The translations under genes were made by a program, and so were the position numbers. The notes below the pieces were generated by a model. That model searched no databases, was not told the DNA's origin, and saw nothing but the letters and a program-made list of their open reading frames with translations. From NCBI GenBank assembly GCA_027484985.1, contig JAIXRW010000057.1:47441-111440 (forward strand): a stretch of 64,000 nt of DNA, given 5' to 3'. How positions within the stretch are numbered: the stretch's first letter is position 1; each line of letters begins with the position of its first letter. This DNA is from Rhodobacter sp. GTDB lineage: Bacteria; Pseudomonadota; Alphaproteobacteria; Rhodobacterales; Rhodobacteraceae. Of the stretch, positions 25,459 through 33,853 are shown piece by piece.

Positions 25459-26277
25459 ATGGGGTTTCCAGGCACATGGATGACCGAAAGCGAAAGCGTG
25501 GTGTATCGCGTGGTGCCGAAATGCGCCTGTTCGACCATCGGGCAGATCATGTTCTATTCCGACCATGGACGCTTTTTTGACGGCGATATCCACGATTCGA
25601 CCGCAGGGCTGCACAAATGGGCGCAGGAAGACAGCCAGCCCCTGATCGAGGCCAATGTGAAGGCGCACAAATCCTATGCCTTCACCTGCGTGCGCAATCC
25701 CTACACGCGCATCCTGTCCTCGTTCTTCGACAAGATCTGCGGCATCCAGCGCAACGGGAAACGTTATCGCGGAAACCTCGTGCCGATGCTGGTGCAGAAA
25801 TACGGCATCGAGGTGGGGGGCGAGGACGGGCGGGCCGAGTTCGACCAGATCGCCAGCTTCCGCCGCTTTCTTCTGTTCGCGCGCGATACGATCCGGTTCC
25901 GCAAGCCGATGGAACCCGATATCCACTGGTCGGCCATGTCGGGGCATATCTCGACCTTCATCGTCAATGGTGGCCGCTATGACCATATCTTCTTCACCGA
26001 GAAATTCGACGAAGGCATGCAGGTCGTGCTGGACAATATGAAGGTCAGGCACAGGATCGACCTCAAGAAAATCCCGCGCTTCAATGAAAGCGAGGGGCAC
26101 GGGCCCAAGCGGCTGCATCCGGTCGAGGATTATTTCGACGACCTGTCGCGCCATCTGGTCTGGGAAATCTACAAGCGCGATTTTCAGCTGTTCAAATACG
26201 ATTTCGACGATCCGTCCAACAAGCTGCCCAAGGGCGATATCGATCTTGACGAGGTGCATGCCAAGCTGGGCGATTGA
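25459..26277 (+). CDS. sulfotransferase family 2 protein
   Basis: This 272-residue carbohydrate-type sulfotransferase probably transfers sulfate from PAPS to a glycan. The 5'-phosphosulfate loop is YRVVPKCACSTIGQ (about 16-29) and the 3'-phosphate motif is FTCVRNPYTRILSSF, matching R-x-P-x-x-R-x-x-S. The basic/aromatic C-terminus ends WEIYKRDFQLFKYDF, typical of Sulfotransfer_2. The ATG at 25459 is preferred over an upstream GTG because GGAGG lies six bases before it. It is divergent from the Core-2-like glycosyltransferase and followed by the TIR-bounded repeat. Confidence 0.87.
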   Translation: MGFPGTWMTESESVVYRVVPKCACSTIGQIMFYSDHGRFFDGDIHDSTAGLHKWAQEDSQPLIEANVKAHKSYAFTCVRNPYTRILSSFFDKICGIQRNGKRYRGNLVPMLVQKYGIEVGGEDGRAEFDQIASFRRFLLFARDTIRFRKPMEPDIHWSAMSGHISTFIVNGGRYDHIFFTEKFDEGMQVVLDNMKVRHRIDLKKIPRFNESEGHGPKRLHPVEDYFDDLSRHLVWEIYKRDFQLFKYDFDDPSNKLPKGDIDLDEVHAKLGD

Positions 26278-26624
26278 CCGCTCTGGCGGGGCGGCTTGCT
26301 CGGGCCTCCCCTTGCGGGGAAGCCTTCGCGCGCCGCCGCTGCCGCGCGCGTTACGGCTGGCCTTTGCCCGGCCCGGCGCGCCGGGGGCTGTCTGCCCCCG
26401 GACCCCCGAGGATATTTGGACCAGTGTGAAAGGGGTGTGACGATTTCCCTTTCACGCTTGTACAAATATCCTCGGGGGTGAATTGGCCGGAACGGCCAAG
26501 AGGGGGCGGAAAGCCCCCTTGCGCGCGCGTGCCCCGGCATGGCGGCGGGGGCCATCGGGCGGCAGCGGCGGCGCGCGAAGGCTTCCCCCGTAAGGGGGAG
26601 GCCCGAGCAAGCCGCCTTTGCGGT
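26278..26624. other. 347-bp gene-free convergent junction
   Basis: The gap between the sulfotransferase stop and the adenosine kinase stop contains no gene. Nearly all of it (26291-26615) is a single repeat unit bounded by long inverted repeats, described separately. There is no other recognisable content. Confidence 0.8.
26291..26615. repeat. 325-bp MITE-like unit with about 53-bp terminal inverted repeats
   Basis: The left arm (26291-26343) and right arm (26561-26615) are inverted copies starting GCGGCTTGCTCGGGCCTCCC. They are identical except for a few bases in their own internal loop. Between them is composite repeat E, with facing class-2 arms at 26402-26432 and 26449-26479 (CCCCCGAGGATATTTG...TGTGAAAG) and extra GC-rich hairpins. 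No open frame for a transposase exists. No target-site duplication is obvious. It fills the junction between converging genes. Confidence 0.8.
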
Positions 26625-27608
26625 TCAGATCAGGCCTTCCTTGCGGAACAGCGCCTTGAGGTCGGTTTCCGGCCTTGCGCCGAAATGGCTGATCACTTCG
26701 GCGGCGGCGGCGCAGCCCATGCGGCCTGCGGTTGCAAGCGGCTGGCCGGTGGCGAGACCGTAGAGGAAGCCTGCCGCGAACTGGTCGCCCGCGCCTGTGG
26801 CATCGACGGGGACCACGCGGTTGACGGGGACGGTGGCGGTTTCATCGCCGCGGACAAGGATCACTTCATCGCCCGAGCGGGTGCAGACGACGACGCCCGC
26901 ATCACGTGCGGCCTGTTCGAGGGCTGCGGACAGGTCGGTCTGGTAGAGCGAGGACCATTCGTGTTCGTTGCCGATCACATAGTCGAGGTCCTTGACGAGG
27001 CGGCGGAAATCATCGCGGTGGCGGTCAACGCAGAAGGGGTCGGAGAGCGCGATGCCCGCCTTGCCGCCCGCCGCGCGGCACAGTTTCGCGGCGCGTTCGA
27101 AGGCCTGTTTGCCCTTGGGCTTGTCGTAGAGATAGCCTTCGAGGAACAGGAGCGCGGCATCGCCCGCCACCTCGCCCGAGACGTCATCGGGCCCGAGTTC
27201 GGAGGAGATGCCGAGATAGGTGTTCATCGAGCGTTCGCCATCGGGCGAGACGAAGATCATCGAGCGCGAGGTGGGCAATTCGCCCCCCGCCACGGGCGGG
27301 TTGGGGAAGGCGGTTCCTGCATCGAGCATCGAGCGGGCATAGAAGCGGCCCAGCGCATCATCATGCACGCGGCCGATGAAGGCGGTGCGCAGGCCGAGGT
27401 TGCCCAAGCCCGCGATGGTGTTGGCGACCGATCCGCCGGGGGCCTGCACGCGGTCTTTCATCGCGGCGTAGAGCACTTCGCCCCGTTCCCGTTCGACCAG
27501 TTGCATGATGCCTTTTTCGATGCCCATGAGTTCGATGAAGCTGTCATCGGCTTGGGTGAACACATCGACGATGGCATTGCCGATGCCGATCACGTCATAT
27601 TTTTTCAT
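26625..27608 (-). CDS. adenosine kinase (PfkB family)
   Basis: This 327-residue ribokinase/PfkB-family sugar kinase is most like bacterial adenosine kinases. The N-terminus MKKYDVIGIGNAIVDVF, the GGSVANTIAGLGNLG loop and the ATP/anion-hole signature VDATGAGDQFAAGFLYG are complete. It would phosphorylate adenosine to AMP in purine salvage. The ATG at 27608 lies within the 3' end of nth (14-base overlap), so the two are co-expressed. Exact substrate within the PfkB family is inferred. Confidence 0.9.
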   Translation of the reverse strand: MKKYDVIGIGNAIVDVFTQADDSFIELMGIEKGIMQLVERERGEVLYAAMKDRVQAPGGSVANTIAGLGNLGLRTAFIGRVHDDALGRFYARSMLDAGTAFPNPPVAGGELPTSRSMIFVSPDGERSMNTYLGISSELGPDDVSGEVAGDAALLFLEGYLYDKPKGKQAFERAAKLCRAAGGKAGIALSDPFCVDRHRDDFRRLVKDLDYVIGNEHEWSSLYQTDLSAALEQAARDAGVVVCTRSGDEVILVRGDETATVPVNRVVPVDATGAGDQFAAGFLYGLATGQPLATAGRMGCAAAAEVISHFGARPETDLKALFRKEGLI

Positions 27609-28248
27609 CGGTCTTTTCCTCGTACAGGCAAAGGTCGCGGATCGGGCAGATGCCGCATTTGGGTTTGCGGGCCACGCAGATATAGCGGCCATGCAGGATA
27701 AGCCAGTGATGGGCGTGGAGCTGGTATTCGGCGGGGACGTTGTCTTCGATGGCGCGTTCGACGGCGGTTTCGTCGCGACCCGGGGCGATGCCGGTGCGGT
27801 TGCCGACGCGGAAGATATGGGTATCGACCGCTTGGGCCGGTTGGTGGAACCACATGTTCAGCACGACATTGGCCGTCTTGCGCCCCACGCCCGGCAGGGA
27901 TTGCAGCGCCGCGCGGGACGAGGGGACCTGCGAGCCGTATTGTTCGACGAGGATGCGCGACAGTTTGATGACGTTCTTGGCCTTGTTGCGGTAAAGGCCG
28001 ATGGTCTTGATATAGTCGGTCAGGCCTTCTTCGCCCAGGGCGAGCATTTTTTCGGGTGTGTCGGCCACGGCGAAAAGGGGGCCTGTGGCGCGGTTCACGC
28101 CGGCATCGGTGGCTTGGGCCGACAGGGCCACGGCGACGAGCAGGGTAAAGGCGTTGGTGTGGTGAAGCTCTCCTTTCGGTTCGGCCGCGAGGGCGTGGAA
28201 CCGTGTGAAGATGTCCTTCATCTCGGGGTATGACAGCTGGCGCACCAT
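27595..28248 (-). CDS. nth: endonuclease III
   Basis: This base-excision-repair DNA glycosylase/AP lyase for oxidised pyrimidines has 217 residues. The helix-hairpin-helix LPGVGRKTANVVL holds catalytic Lys124, and VDTHIFRV holds Asp142. The C-terminal [4Fe-4S] loop C-x6-C-x2-C-x5-C is intact (CVARKPKCGICPIRDLC). It is the first gene of the nth-adenosine kinase pair and is divergent from the HTH-MGMT gene, another DNA repair gene. Confidence 0.97.
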   Translation of the reverse strand: MVRQLSYPEMKDIFTRFHALAAEPKGELHHTNAFTLLVAVALSAQATDAGVNRATGPLFAVADTPEKMLALGEEGLTDYIKTIGLYRNKAKNVIKLSRILVEQYGSQVPSSRAALQSLPGVGRKTANVVLNMWFHQPAQAVDTHIFRVGNRTGIAPGRDETAVERAIEDNVPAEYQLHAHHWLILHGRYICVARKPKCGICPIRDLCLYEEKTDEKI

Positions 28249-28353
28249 TCGGATTGGTTAGGCGAGCGGGGCCCGGCAGGCAAGACGAAAGCGCAGAAAT
28301 CGGGTCGCGGCGGGCGGGGGCGATGGGATAGGGTGCGGAGAGGGAGATTTGCC

Positions 28354-29190
28354 ATGAACGACCAAAGCCCCGGCTACCATTACGGCGTGATCGAACGCGC
28401 GCTGCGCGAGATCGATGCAGGCGGGCCTGCCTTGACGCTGGAGGATCTGGCGGCGCGGATGGGGATGAGTGTGGCGCATTTCCAGCGGGTGTTCAGCCAG
28501 TGGGTGGGCGTGTCCCCCAAGCGCTATCAGCAATATCTGGCGCTGGACCATGCCCGGCGGCTGCTGGCCGAGCGGTTCACGGTGCTGGATACGGCGCTGG
28601 CCACCGGGCTTTCGGGTGGCGGGCGGTTGCATGACCTGTTCATCCGGTGGGAAGCGATGAGCCCCGGCGACTATGCGCGGGGCGGCGATGGGCTGGTGAT
28701 CCGGCAGGGGTGGTTCGACACGCCCTTTGGCCGCACCATCGTGATGGGGACCGAGCGGGGCATCTGCGGGATGGGCTTTGCCGCCGCGATGGGCGAGGCC
28801 GCCGCGGTCGAGGATTTGCGGCGGCGCTGGCCCAAGGCCGAGTATGTGGAAGATGCGGCGCTGCTGGCGCCATGGGTCGCGGCGGCCTTTGGCGGGCAGG
28901 GGGGCGAGGTGCCGCTGTACCTGATCGGGGCGCCCTTCCAGATCAAGGTGTGGGAGGCCTTGCTGCGCGTGCCGGACGGGCATGTGACCACCTATTCGCA
29001 ACTGGCGGGGGCGGTAGGGTTGCCAAAGGCGGTGCGGGCCGTTGGCACGGCGGTGGGGCGCAACCCCGTGTCCTTTCTGATCCCCTGTCACCGCGCGCTT
29101 CGCAAAAGCGGGGAACTGGGGGGCTATCACTGGGGTTTGCCCGTCAAGCGCGCCATTCTGGCATGGGAGGCCGCCCGCACCCAAATGTGA
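28354..29190 (+). CDS. AraC-type HTH / O6-methylguanine-DNA methyltransferase fusion
   Basis: This 278-residue bifunctional protein has an AraC-like helix-turn-helix in about residues 10-105 (LEDLAARMGMSVAHFQRVFSQW; GVSPKRY). The methyltransferase domain follows from about 115, with the PCHR acceptor site (Cys245) and the preceding VGRNPVSFLIPCHRAL. It repairs O6-methylguanine by suicidal methyl transfer. It lacks the N-terminal zinc Ada domain that senses methylphosphotriesters in E. coli Ada. It is annotated in alphaproteobacteria as a bifunctional HTH/MGMT protein. The ATG at 28354 has GGGAG upstream. Confidence 0.92.
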   Translation: MNDQSPGYHYGVIERALREIDAGGPALTLEDLAARMGMSVAHFQRVFSQWVGVSPKRYQQYLALDHARRLLAERFTVLDTALATGLSGGGRLHDLFIRWEAMSPGDYARGGDGLVIRQGWFDTPFGRTIVMGTERGICGMGFAAAMGEAAAVEDLRRRWPKAEYVEDAALLAPWVAAAFGGQGGEVPLYLIGAPFQIKVWEALLRVPDGHVTTYSQLAGAVGLPKAVRAVGTAVGRNPVSFLIPCHRALRKSGELGGYHWGLPVKRAILAWEAARTQM

Positions 29191-29304
29191 TGGGCGGAAA
29201 GCTGCCGCCGGTGGCCTTGGGCTATCTGCCGGTTGTGCGGGCTGGTATATCTTGCGCCACAAGCCCGAAACACGGGCCAGACATACAGTCGAGGCATTGC
29301 CATC

Positions 29305-29973
29305 ATGAGCATCAAAGTTTCCATTTCCCTTTCGGTTCTGGCCGTTCTGGGCCTGAGCGCCTGCACCGATCCCTATGCCGGGGTGCCCTCGGGCGGGTCG
29401 GTTGCGACCAATCCGAACGCCAACCGCAATGCGGGGGCGGTTATCGGCGGGTTGATCGGGGCCGCGGCGGGTGCCAATGCCGACAATGACAGCTTTGCCA
29501 AGGCCATTGTCGGCGGGGCCATCGGGGCGGCCGTTGGCGGGGCGATCGGCAATTCGCTGGACGCGCAGGCGAACGAACTGCGCCAGATCAACGGGTCGTT
29601 CAATGTGACGAATATGGGTGATTATCTGGTCGTGAATATGCCGCAGGACGTGCTGTTCGCGCTGGACAGCGCCGCGCTGCGCCCCGACCTGATCCGCGAT
29701 GTGGGGGCGATTGCGGGCAACCTGATGCGTTATCCCAACAGCACGATCCAGGTGATCGGGCATACCGACAACAGCGGGTCGGCGGCCTATAACCAGGACC
29801 TGTCGCAGCGCCGTGCGGTTTCAGTGGCGCAGGTGCTGTGGCAGAACGGGGTGCCGACACAGCGGGTGCAGGCCTTTGGTCGCGGCGAGGATCAGCCCGT
29901 CGCGTCGAACCTGACGCCCGAGGGGCGCGCGGCCAACCGGCGCGTGGAGATTATCATCCGCCCGCTGCGCTGA
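29305..29973 (+). CDS. OmpA family lipoprotein with glycine zipper (YiaD-like)
   Basis: This 222-residue lipoprotein has a signal peptide ending in the lipobox LSAC (Cys20). A glycine-zipper membrane segment follows (about 43-90; AGAVIGGLIGAAAG, AIVGGAIGAAVGGAIG). The C-terminal OmpA peptidoglycan-binding domain (about 110-222) has FALDSAALRPDL, VIGHTDNSG and AANRRVEIIIRP. It links the outer membrane to peptidoglycan. The ATG at 29305 gives the clean signal peptide. It is monocistronic and followed by a terminator. Confidence 0.93.
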   Translation: MSIKVSISLSVLAVLGLSACTDPYAGVPSGGSVATNPNANRNAGAVIGGLIGAAAGANADNDSFAKAIVGGAIGAAVGGAIGNSLDAQANELRQINGSFNVTNMGDYLVVNMPQDVLFALDSAALRPDLIRDVGAIAGNLMRYPNSTIQVIGHTDNSGSAAYNQDLSQRRAVSVAQVLWQNGVPTQRVQAFGRGEDQPVASNLTPEGRAANRRVEIIIRPLR

Positions 29974-29996
29974 CGGCGGGGCCGGGGACGAGCGGC

Positions 29997-30021
29997 AAGG
30001 CCGGGCCGGTGGTCCGGCCTT
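29997..30021 (+). terminator. probable terminator after the OmpA lipoprotein gene
   Basis: An 8-bp stem (AAGGCCGG with CCGGCCTT, 9-base loop) is followed by TTCCGTTT, 24 bases past the stop codon. The T-tract is short and interrupted, so it is a moderate candidate. Confidence 0.5.
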
Positions 30022-30070
30022 TCCGTTTGGCGGCTTTGGCCCTAGGTTCGGACCAGATCGCGGGGGGATA

Positions 30071-30838
30071 ATGCCGTTTCACAAGGTGGAAACCGAAAGA
30101 CTGTCGCAAAGCGTGGTGCGCCAGATCGAACTGTTGATCCTGCGCGGTATCCTGCGGCCCGGCGAGCGGCTGCCATCGGAACGCGAATTGGCCGAGCGGA
30201 TGGATGTGTCGCGCCCCAGTCTGCGCGAGGCGGTGGCGGATCTTTCGGCGCGGGGGCTGTTGGTGGCGCGGCCCAATGCGGGGATCTATGTGGCCGATGT
30301 GCTGGGATCGGCCTTTGCGCCCGCGCTGGTCGATCTGTTCGCGCGGCATGACGAGGCGGTGTTCGACTATCTGGCCTTTCGCCGCGATATCGAGGGCTTG
30401 GCGGCGGAACGGGCGGCGCGGCTGGGGTCGGATACCGACCTTGCCGTGGTGGATGCGGTGTTTCGCAAGATGGAGGCTGCCCATTCCAAGCGCGATCCGT
30501 CGGACGAGGCGGGGTTGGATGCCGAATTCCACATGGCCATCATCGAGGCCAGCCATAATGTGGTGATGCTGCACATGCTGCGGTCGATGTTCGATCTGTT
30601 GCGGCAGGGGGTGTTCTATAACCGCCAGATGCTGTTTCGGGTGCGCACGACCCGCGATGTCCTGCTGGACCAGCACCGCGCCATCAATGCCGCCTTGCAG
30701 GCGCGCGACCCTGTGGCCGCGCGCGCTGCGGTCGAGGCGCATCTGGGCTTTGTCGCCGATGCGCTGGACGACCAGTTGAAAGCCGACCGCTTTGAGGCGA
30801 TTGCCCGTCAGCGGCTGGAACAGACCCGGGGCCGATAG
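30071..30838 (+). CDS. FadR/GntR family transcriptional regulator
   Basis: This 255-residue regulator has an N-terminal winged helix (about 5-75; GERLPSERELAERMDVSRPSLREAVADLSARGLL). The C-terminal all-helical FCD ligand domain (about 90-230) carries the metal-binding pattern DAEFHMAIIEASHN and HRAINAALQARD. Members of this FadR branch respond to small organic acids. No catabolic operon is directly adjacent, so the target is unknown. The downstream DUF805 gene converges on it, with stop codons abutting. Confidence 0.93.
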   Translation: MPFHKVETERLSQSVVRQIELLILRGILRPGERLPSERELAERMDVSRPSLREAVADLSARGLLVARPNAGIYVADVLGSAFAPALVDLFARHDEAVFDYLAFRRDIEGLAAERAARLGSDTDLAVVDAVFRKMEAAHSKRDPSDEAGLDAEFHMAIIEASHNVVMLHMLRSMFDLLRQGVFYNRQMLFRVRTTRDVLLDQHRAINAALQARDPVAARAAVEAHLGFVADALDDQLKADRFEAIARQRLEQTRGR

Positions 30839-31246
30839 TCAGCCCAGCGGATCGCCGCCAAAACGGTTGTCGCCCACATTGCCACGGCGGCAATACCAGA
30901 CCAACAGCAGAATCCAGCCCAAGAGCGGCACGAAGGACACCAGCAGCCACCAGCCCGAACGGTCAACATCATGCAGGCGGCGGACCGACACGGCGATGCC
31001 GGGAAGCAGGCAGACCAGTGTCCAGATGCCGCCCAGAAGGCCAAGGTTCATCGAGAACGACACCTCGCCCGCGGCGGCGGCGGCCTGCATGTCACCCGAC
31101 CCCAGCAGGGTGCGGTCAAGATAGCCAAGGATCAGGGTGATGATCACATAGGCCAGTGTCCACCACCAATATTCAGACCGGGCAGCGCGGCCCGAAAAAG
31201 TGACATATTTCGAAAAGACGGATGAGACCGCCTGAACCATATTCAT
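30839..31246 (-). CDS. DUF805 family membrane protein
   Basis: This 135-residue membrane protein of the DUF805 (YhaH-like) family has the N-terminal signature KYVTFSGRAARSEYWWW. Three to four hydrophobic segments follow (about 28-45, 68-90, 97-115), with the conserved SVRRLHDVDRSGWW motif between them. Function is unknown. It is a single gene, and its stop abuts the stop of the converging GntR gene with no room for a separate terminator. Confidence 0.9.
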   Translation of the reverse strand: MNMVQAVSSVFSKYVTFSGRAARSEYWWWTLAYVIITLILGYLDRTLLGSGDMQAAAAAGEVSFSMNLGLLGGIWTLVCLLPGIAVSVRRLHDVDRSGWWLLVSFVPLLGWILLLVWYCRRGNVGDNRFGGDPLG

Positions 31247-31435
31247 GTCCGGTTCCCCTTACTCGTTAAACACGGATCTTGCCGTCCGCGGGGCGCACGC
31301 TGGCAAAAGCCCAAGGTCGGGTCAAGCAAGGATGCGACGGTTTATGCAGGGATATGAAGGGTTTTGCGATGTTTTGCAGCCTTGCCCTGTAAGGGTGGCT
31401 GAAATGTTCAATTCAGGGGCGAAGTCTTTGCGCGC

Positions 31436-32047
31436 TTAGGGCTTTTTCGCGCCGATCCGGGGTTCGGTGCCATCGCGCAGGCGGCGGATATTGGCGGCAT
31501 GGCGCAGCCAGACAAGGGCGGCCAGCAGGGTGGCCAGAATGACCATCTCGCCCTGTTCCAGCAGGATCAGCCAGACCGGGGCAAGGGCTGCGGCCACCAG
31601 TGCCGACAGCGACGAGATGCGCGACAGCGCGGCCGTGACGGCCCATGTGGCGCAGGCGGCAAGGCCTGCGGGCCATGCCAGCGCGAGCAGGGTGCCAAGG
31701 AAGGTTGCCACCCCCTTGCCGCCGCGAAAGCCCAGCCAGACCGGGAACAGATGGCCAAGGAACGAGGCCAGCGCGGCCAGTTGCGCCGCATCGGCCCCCA
31801 CCAGCGCCCGCGCCAGCAGCACGGCGATGCCACCCTTGCCCGCATCAAGCAGCAGCGTGGCAAGGGCTGCGGGGCGGTTTCCTGTGCGCAGCACGTTGGT
31901 GGCGCCGATATTGCCCGACCCGATCTGGCGCAAATCGCCCAGCCCGAGGGCGCGGGTGATCACCAGACCAAAGGGGATGGACCCCAGAAGATAGGCCAAA
32001 GCCGCCGTCAGGATCAGCGCGAGCGGGGCACTTGTGACATCTGGCAT
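31436..32047 (-). CDS. plsY: glycerol-3-phosphate acyltransferase PlsY
   Basis: PlsY transfers an acyl group from acyl-phosphate to glycerol 3-phosphate at the inner membrane, the first step of phospholipid synthesis. The 203-residue protein has about five helices. It has the three PlsY motifs: [14 protein letters not shown] with [24 protein letters not shown], and [21 protein letters not shown]. The ATG at 32047 lies four bases downstream of the pyrC-like stop, so it is the last gene of the pyr operon. Confidence 0.95.
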   Translation of the reverse strand: MPDVTSAPLALILTAALAYLLGSIPFGLVITRALGLGDLRQIGSGNIGATNVLRTGNRPAALATLLLDAGKGGIAVLLARALVGADAAQLAALASFLGHLFPVWLGFRGGKGVATFLGTLLALAWPAGLAACATWAVTAALSRISSLSALVAAALAPVWLILLEQGEMVILATLLAALVWLRHAANIRRLRDGTEPRIGAKKP

Positions 32048-32051
32048 AGGG

Positions 32052-33323
32052 TCAGGCCTTGAAAACTTGGGTTCCGGCGACGAAGGTTGCGAGCACCTTA
32101 CCCTCCATCCGCTGGCCGTCAAACGGGGTGTTTTTCGACTTTGACCGCAGGGTGAAGCGGTCCATCACGAAGGGGGCGTGGGGGTCGAACAGGATCAGGT
32201 CGGCGGGGGCGCCAAGGGCCATGCGCCCCTGTGGCAGGTTCAGGCGGCGGGCGGGGTTCAGCGACATGGCGCGGAAGATGTGCGGCAGGTCGATATGGCC
32301 CGCATGGAACAGGCGCATGGCGGCGGGCAGAAAGGTTTCAAGCGCCACGGCACCGCTGGCAGCTTCTTCAAAGGGCAGGCGTTTGGATTCCTCGTCTGCC
32401 GGGGTGTGCATGGAACTGATGGTGTCGATCAGACCGTTCGCGACCGCTTCGACCATGGCGAGGCGGTCTTCTTCCGACCGCAAAGGCGGGGTGAATTTGA
32501 AGAAGGTGCGGTAATCGCCCACGTCGATTTCGTTCAGCGTCAGATGGTGGATCGAGGTGCCTGCGGTGACATCAAGGCCTTGCGCCTTGGCCCGTTCCAG
32601 CGCGGGCAGGGCATGGCGCGTGGTGATCTGGTCGGCGTGGTAGCGCGCGCCCGTCATTTCCACCAGCGCAAGGTCACGGTCGAGGCCCATGCGTTCGGCG
32701 ATGGGTGACACGGCGGGCAGGCCGCGGAGCGAGGCAAATTTGCCCGAGGTGGTGGCAGCCCCTGCCGACAGGCCGGGTTCCTGCGGGTGGCCGATCACCA
32801 AGGCGCCAAGCGAGCGGGCATAGGTGAGGGCGCGGGAGAGGGCCTTTGTATCGGTTGTCACCGCAAAGGCATCGGTGAAGGCCACGGCGCCTGCGTCGAG
32901 CAGAAAGCCGATCTCGGTCATCTCGCGCCCCTCGCGGCCCTTGGTCAGGGCGGCCATGTGGCGGATGCGGACGGGGCTGGCCTCGGCCGCGCGGCGGGTG
33001 ACGAATTCCAGCGTTTCGGGCGTGTCGATGGCGGGGGTGGTGTCGGGGCGGGCGATGATCGTCGTGACACCGCCTGCGGCGGCGGCAAGGCCTGCGGAAC
33101 GGAAGGATTCCTTGTGGCGTTCGCCCGGTTCGCCCACCTTGACCCCGATATCGACGATGCCGGGGGCGAGGTAGTGGCCTGCGCAATCGATCTCGGTGGC
33201 GCCTTTGGGTTTGGCGCCGCCCATCGCGGCGATCACGCCCTTGGTAAGGGTGACGCTGCCCAAGGTGACGGTGCCGCCTTCGGGGTCGATCACTTGCGCG
33301 TTGGTCAGGTGAAGTGTGGTCAT
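32052..33323 (-). CDS. dihydroorotase-like protein lacking metal ligands (pseudo-PyrC)
   Basis: This 423-residue amidohydrolase-fold protein is closest to dihydroorotase. The metal-binding motif D-x-H-x-H is changed: the protein reads [14 protein letters not shown] (residues 54-67), with Gly60 and Lys62 in place of the two histidines. The late TDHAPH-type motif is also altered ([11 protein letters not shown]). It is therefore expected to lack DHOase activity. Comparable inactive PyrC-like chains (PyrC') assemble with aspartate carbamoyltransferase in pseudomonads. It overlaps the 33320 gene by four bases within pyrB-33320-pyrC'-plsY. A true dihydroorotase should be elsewhere in the genome. 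Confidence 0.9.
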   Translation of the reverse strand: MTTLHLTNAQVIDPEGGTVTLGSVTLTKGVIAAMGGAKPKGATEIDCAGHYLAPGIVDIGVKVGEPGERHKESFRSAGLAAAAGGVTTIIARPDTTPAIDTPETLEFVTRRAAEASPVRIRHMAALTKGREGREMTEIGFLLDAGAVAFTDAFAVTTDTKALSRALTYARSLGALVIGHPQEPGLSAGAATTSGKFASLRGLPAVSPIAERMGLDRDLALVEMTGARYHADQITTRHALPALERAKAQGLDVTAGTSIHHLTLNEIDVGDYRTFFKFTPPLRSEEDRLAMVEAVANGLIDTISSMHTPADEESKRLPFEEAASGAVALETFLPAAMRLFHAGHIDLPHIFRAMSLNPARRLNLPQGRMALGAPADLILFDPHAPFVMDRFTLRSKSKNTPFDGQRMEGKVLATFVAGTQVFKA

Positions 33324-33853
33324 CGGCCAGACATCCAGACGAAAAGGGCGGTGAAGACGAACAGGAACACCAGCACGGCGGTGGCCACGCGGCCGCCCAT
33401 CGCCGCATCGGACAGCTTTTTGGCGGGCGGGCCTGAAAGCACGCCCTTGGCGGCATCGGCGGCGGGCATGGGCAGGGGGGCTGCGGCCATGGGTTCGGCG
33501 TAATGGCCGATGAAGCGCAGGGGGGCTTGCGGGTTCAGCCGCGTTCCGCCATCGCCCAAGGCGGCGCGGAACACCAAGAGCAGGCGGCCCCTGAGCGCGT
33601 CGAGCATGGCGGCATCGGGGGCGACCATGGCTTCGTCCATCGCGTTCGCCTCGGTCAGGTAGGTGGCAAGGCCGATCACGCGGATCGTATCGGTATCCAA
33701 GACCTCGACCTGCCCCGCATCGACGGTATCAGTGCCAAGGGCTGCGGCAAGATCGCCCGCTAGGAAGGCGTCAATCTCCGCATCGGGCAGGTCGATGGCG
33801 AACAGCCAGACGGCGCGGTCACGGGTGAGGGGAATGTAGAGCGGGTCAGTCAT
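33320..33853 (-). CDS. tail-anchored hypothetical protein between pyrB and pyrC-like gene
   Basis: This 177-residue protein has no recognised domain. It is mostly soluble, with a conserved-looking start ([21 protein letters not shown]) and a Pro/Ala-rich stretch. A single C-terminal helix (about 155-174; [18 protein letters not shown]) follows, so it is probably anchored by its tail with the bulk in the cytoplasm. It overlaps pyrB and pyrC' by four bases on each side, showing strict translational coupling and suggesting a role with the ATCase complex. Function is unknown. Confidence 0.8.
   Translation of the reverse strand: MTDPLYIPLTRDRAVWLFAIDLPDAEIDAFLAGDLAAALGTDTVDAGQVEVLDTDTIRVIGLATYLTEANAMDEAMVAPDAAMLDALRGRLLLVFRAALGDGGTRLNPQAPLRFIGHYAEPMAAAPLPMPAADAAKGVLSGPPAKKLSDAAMGGRVATAVLVFLFVFTALFVWMSGR

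Noticed and set aside
26402..26479. Possible CRISPR-like repeat-spacer pattern in the palindromic elements
   Set aside because: Copies are inverted pairs spread over tens of kb, with no regular spacers and no cas genes.
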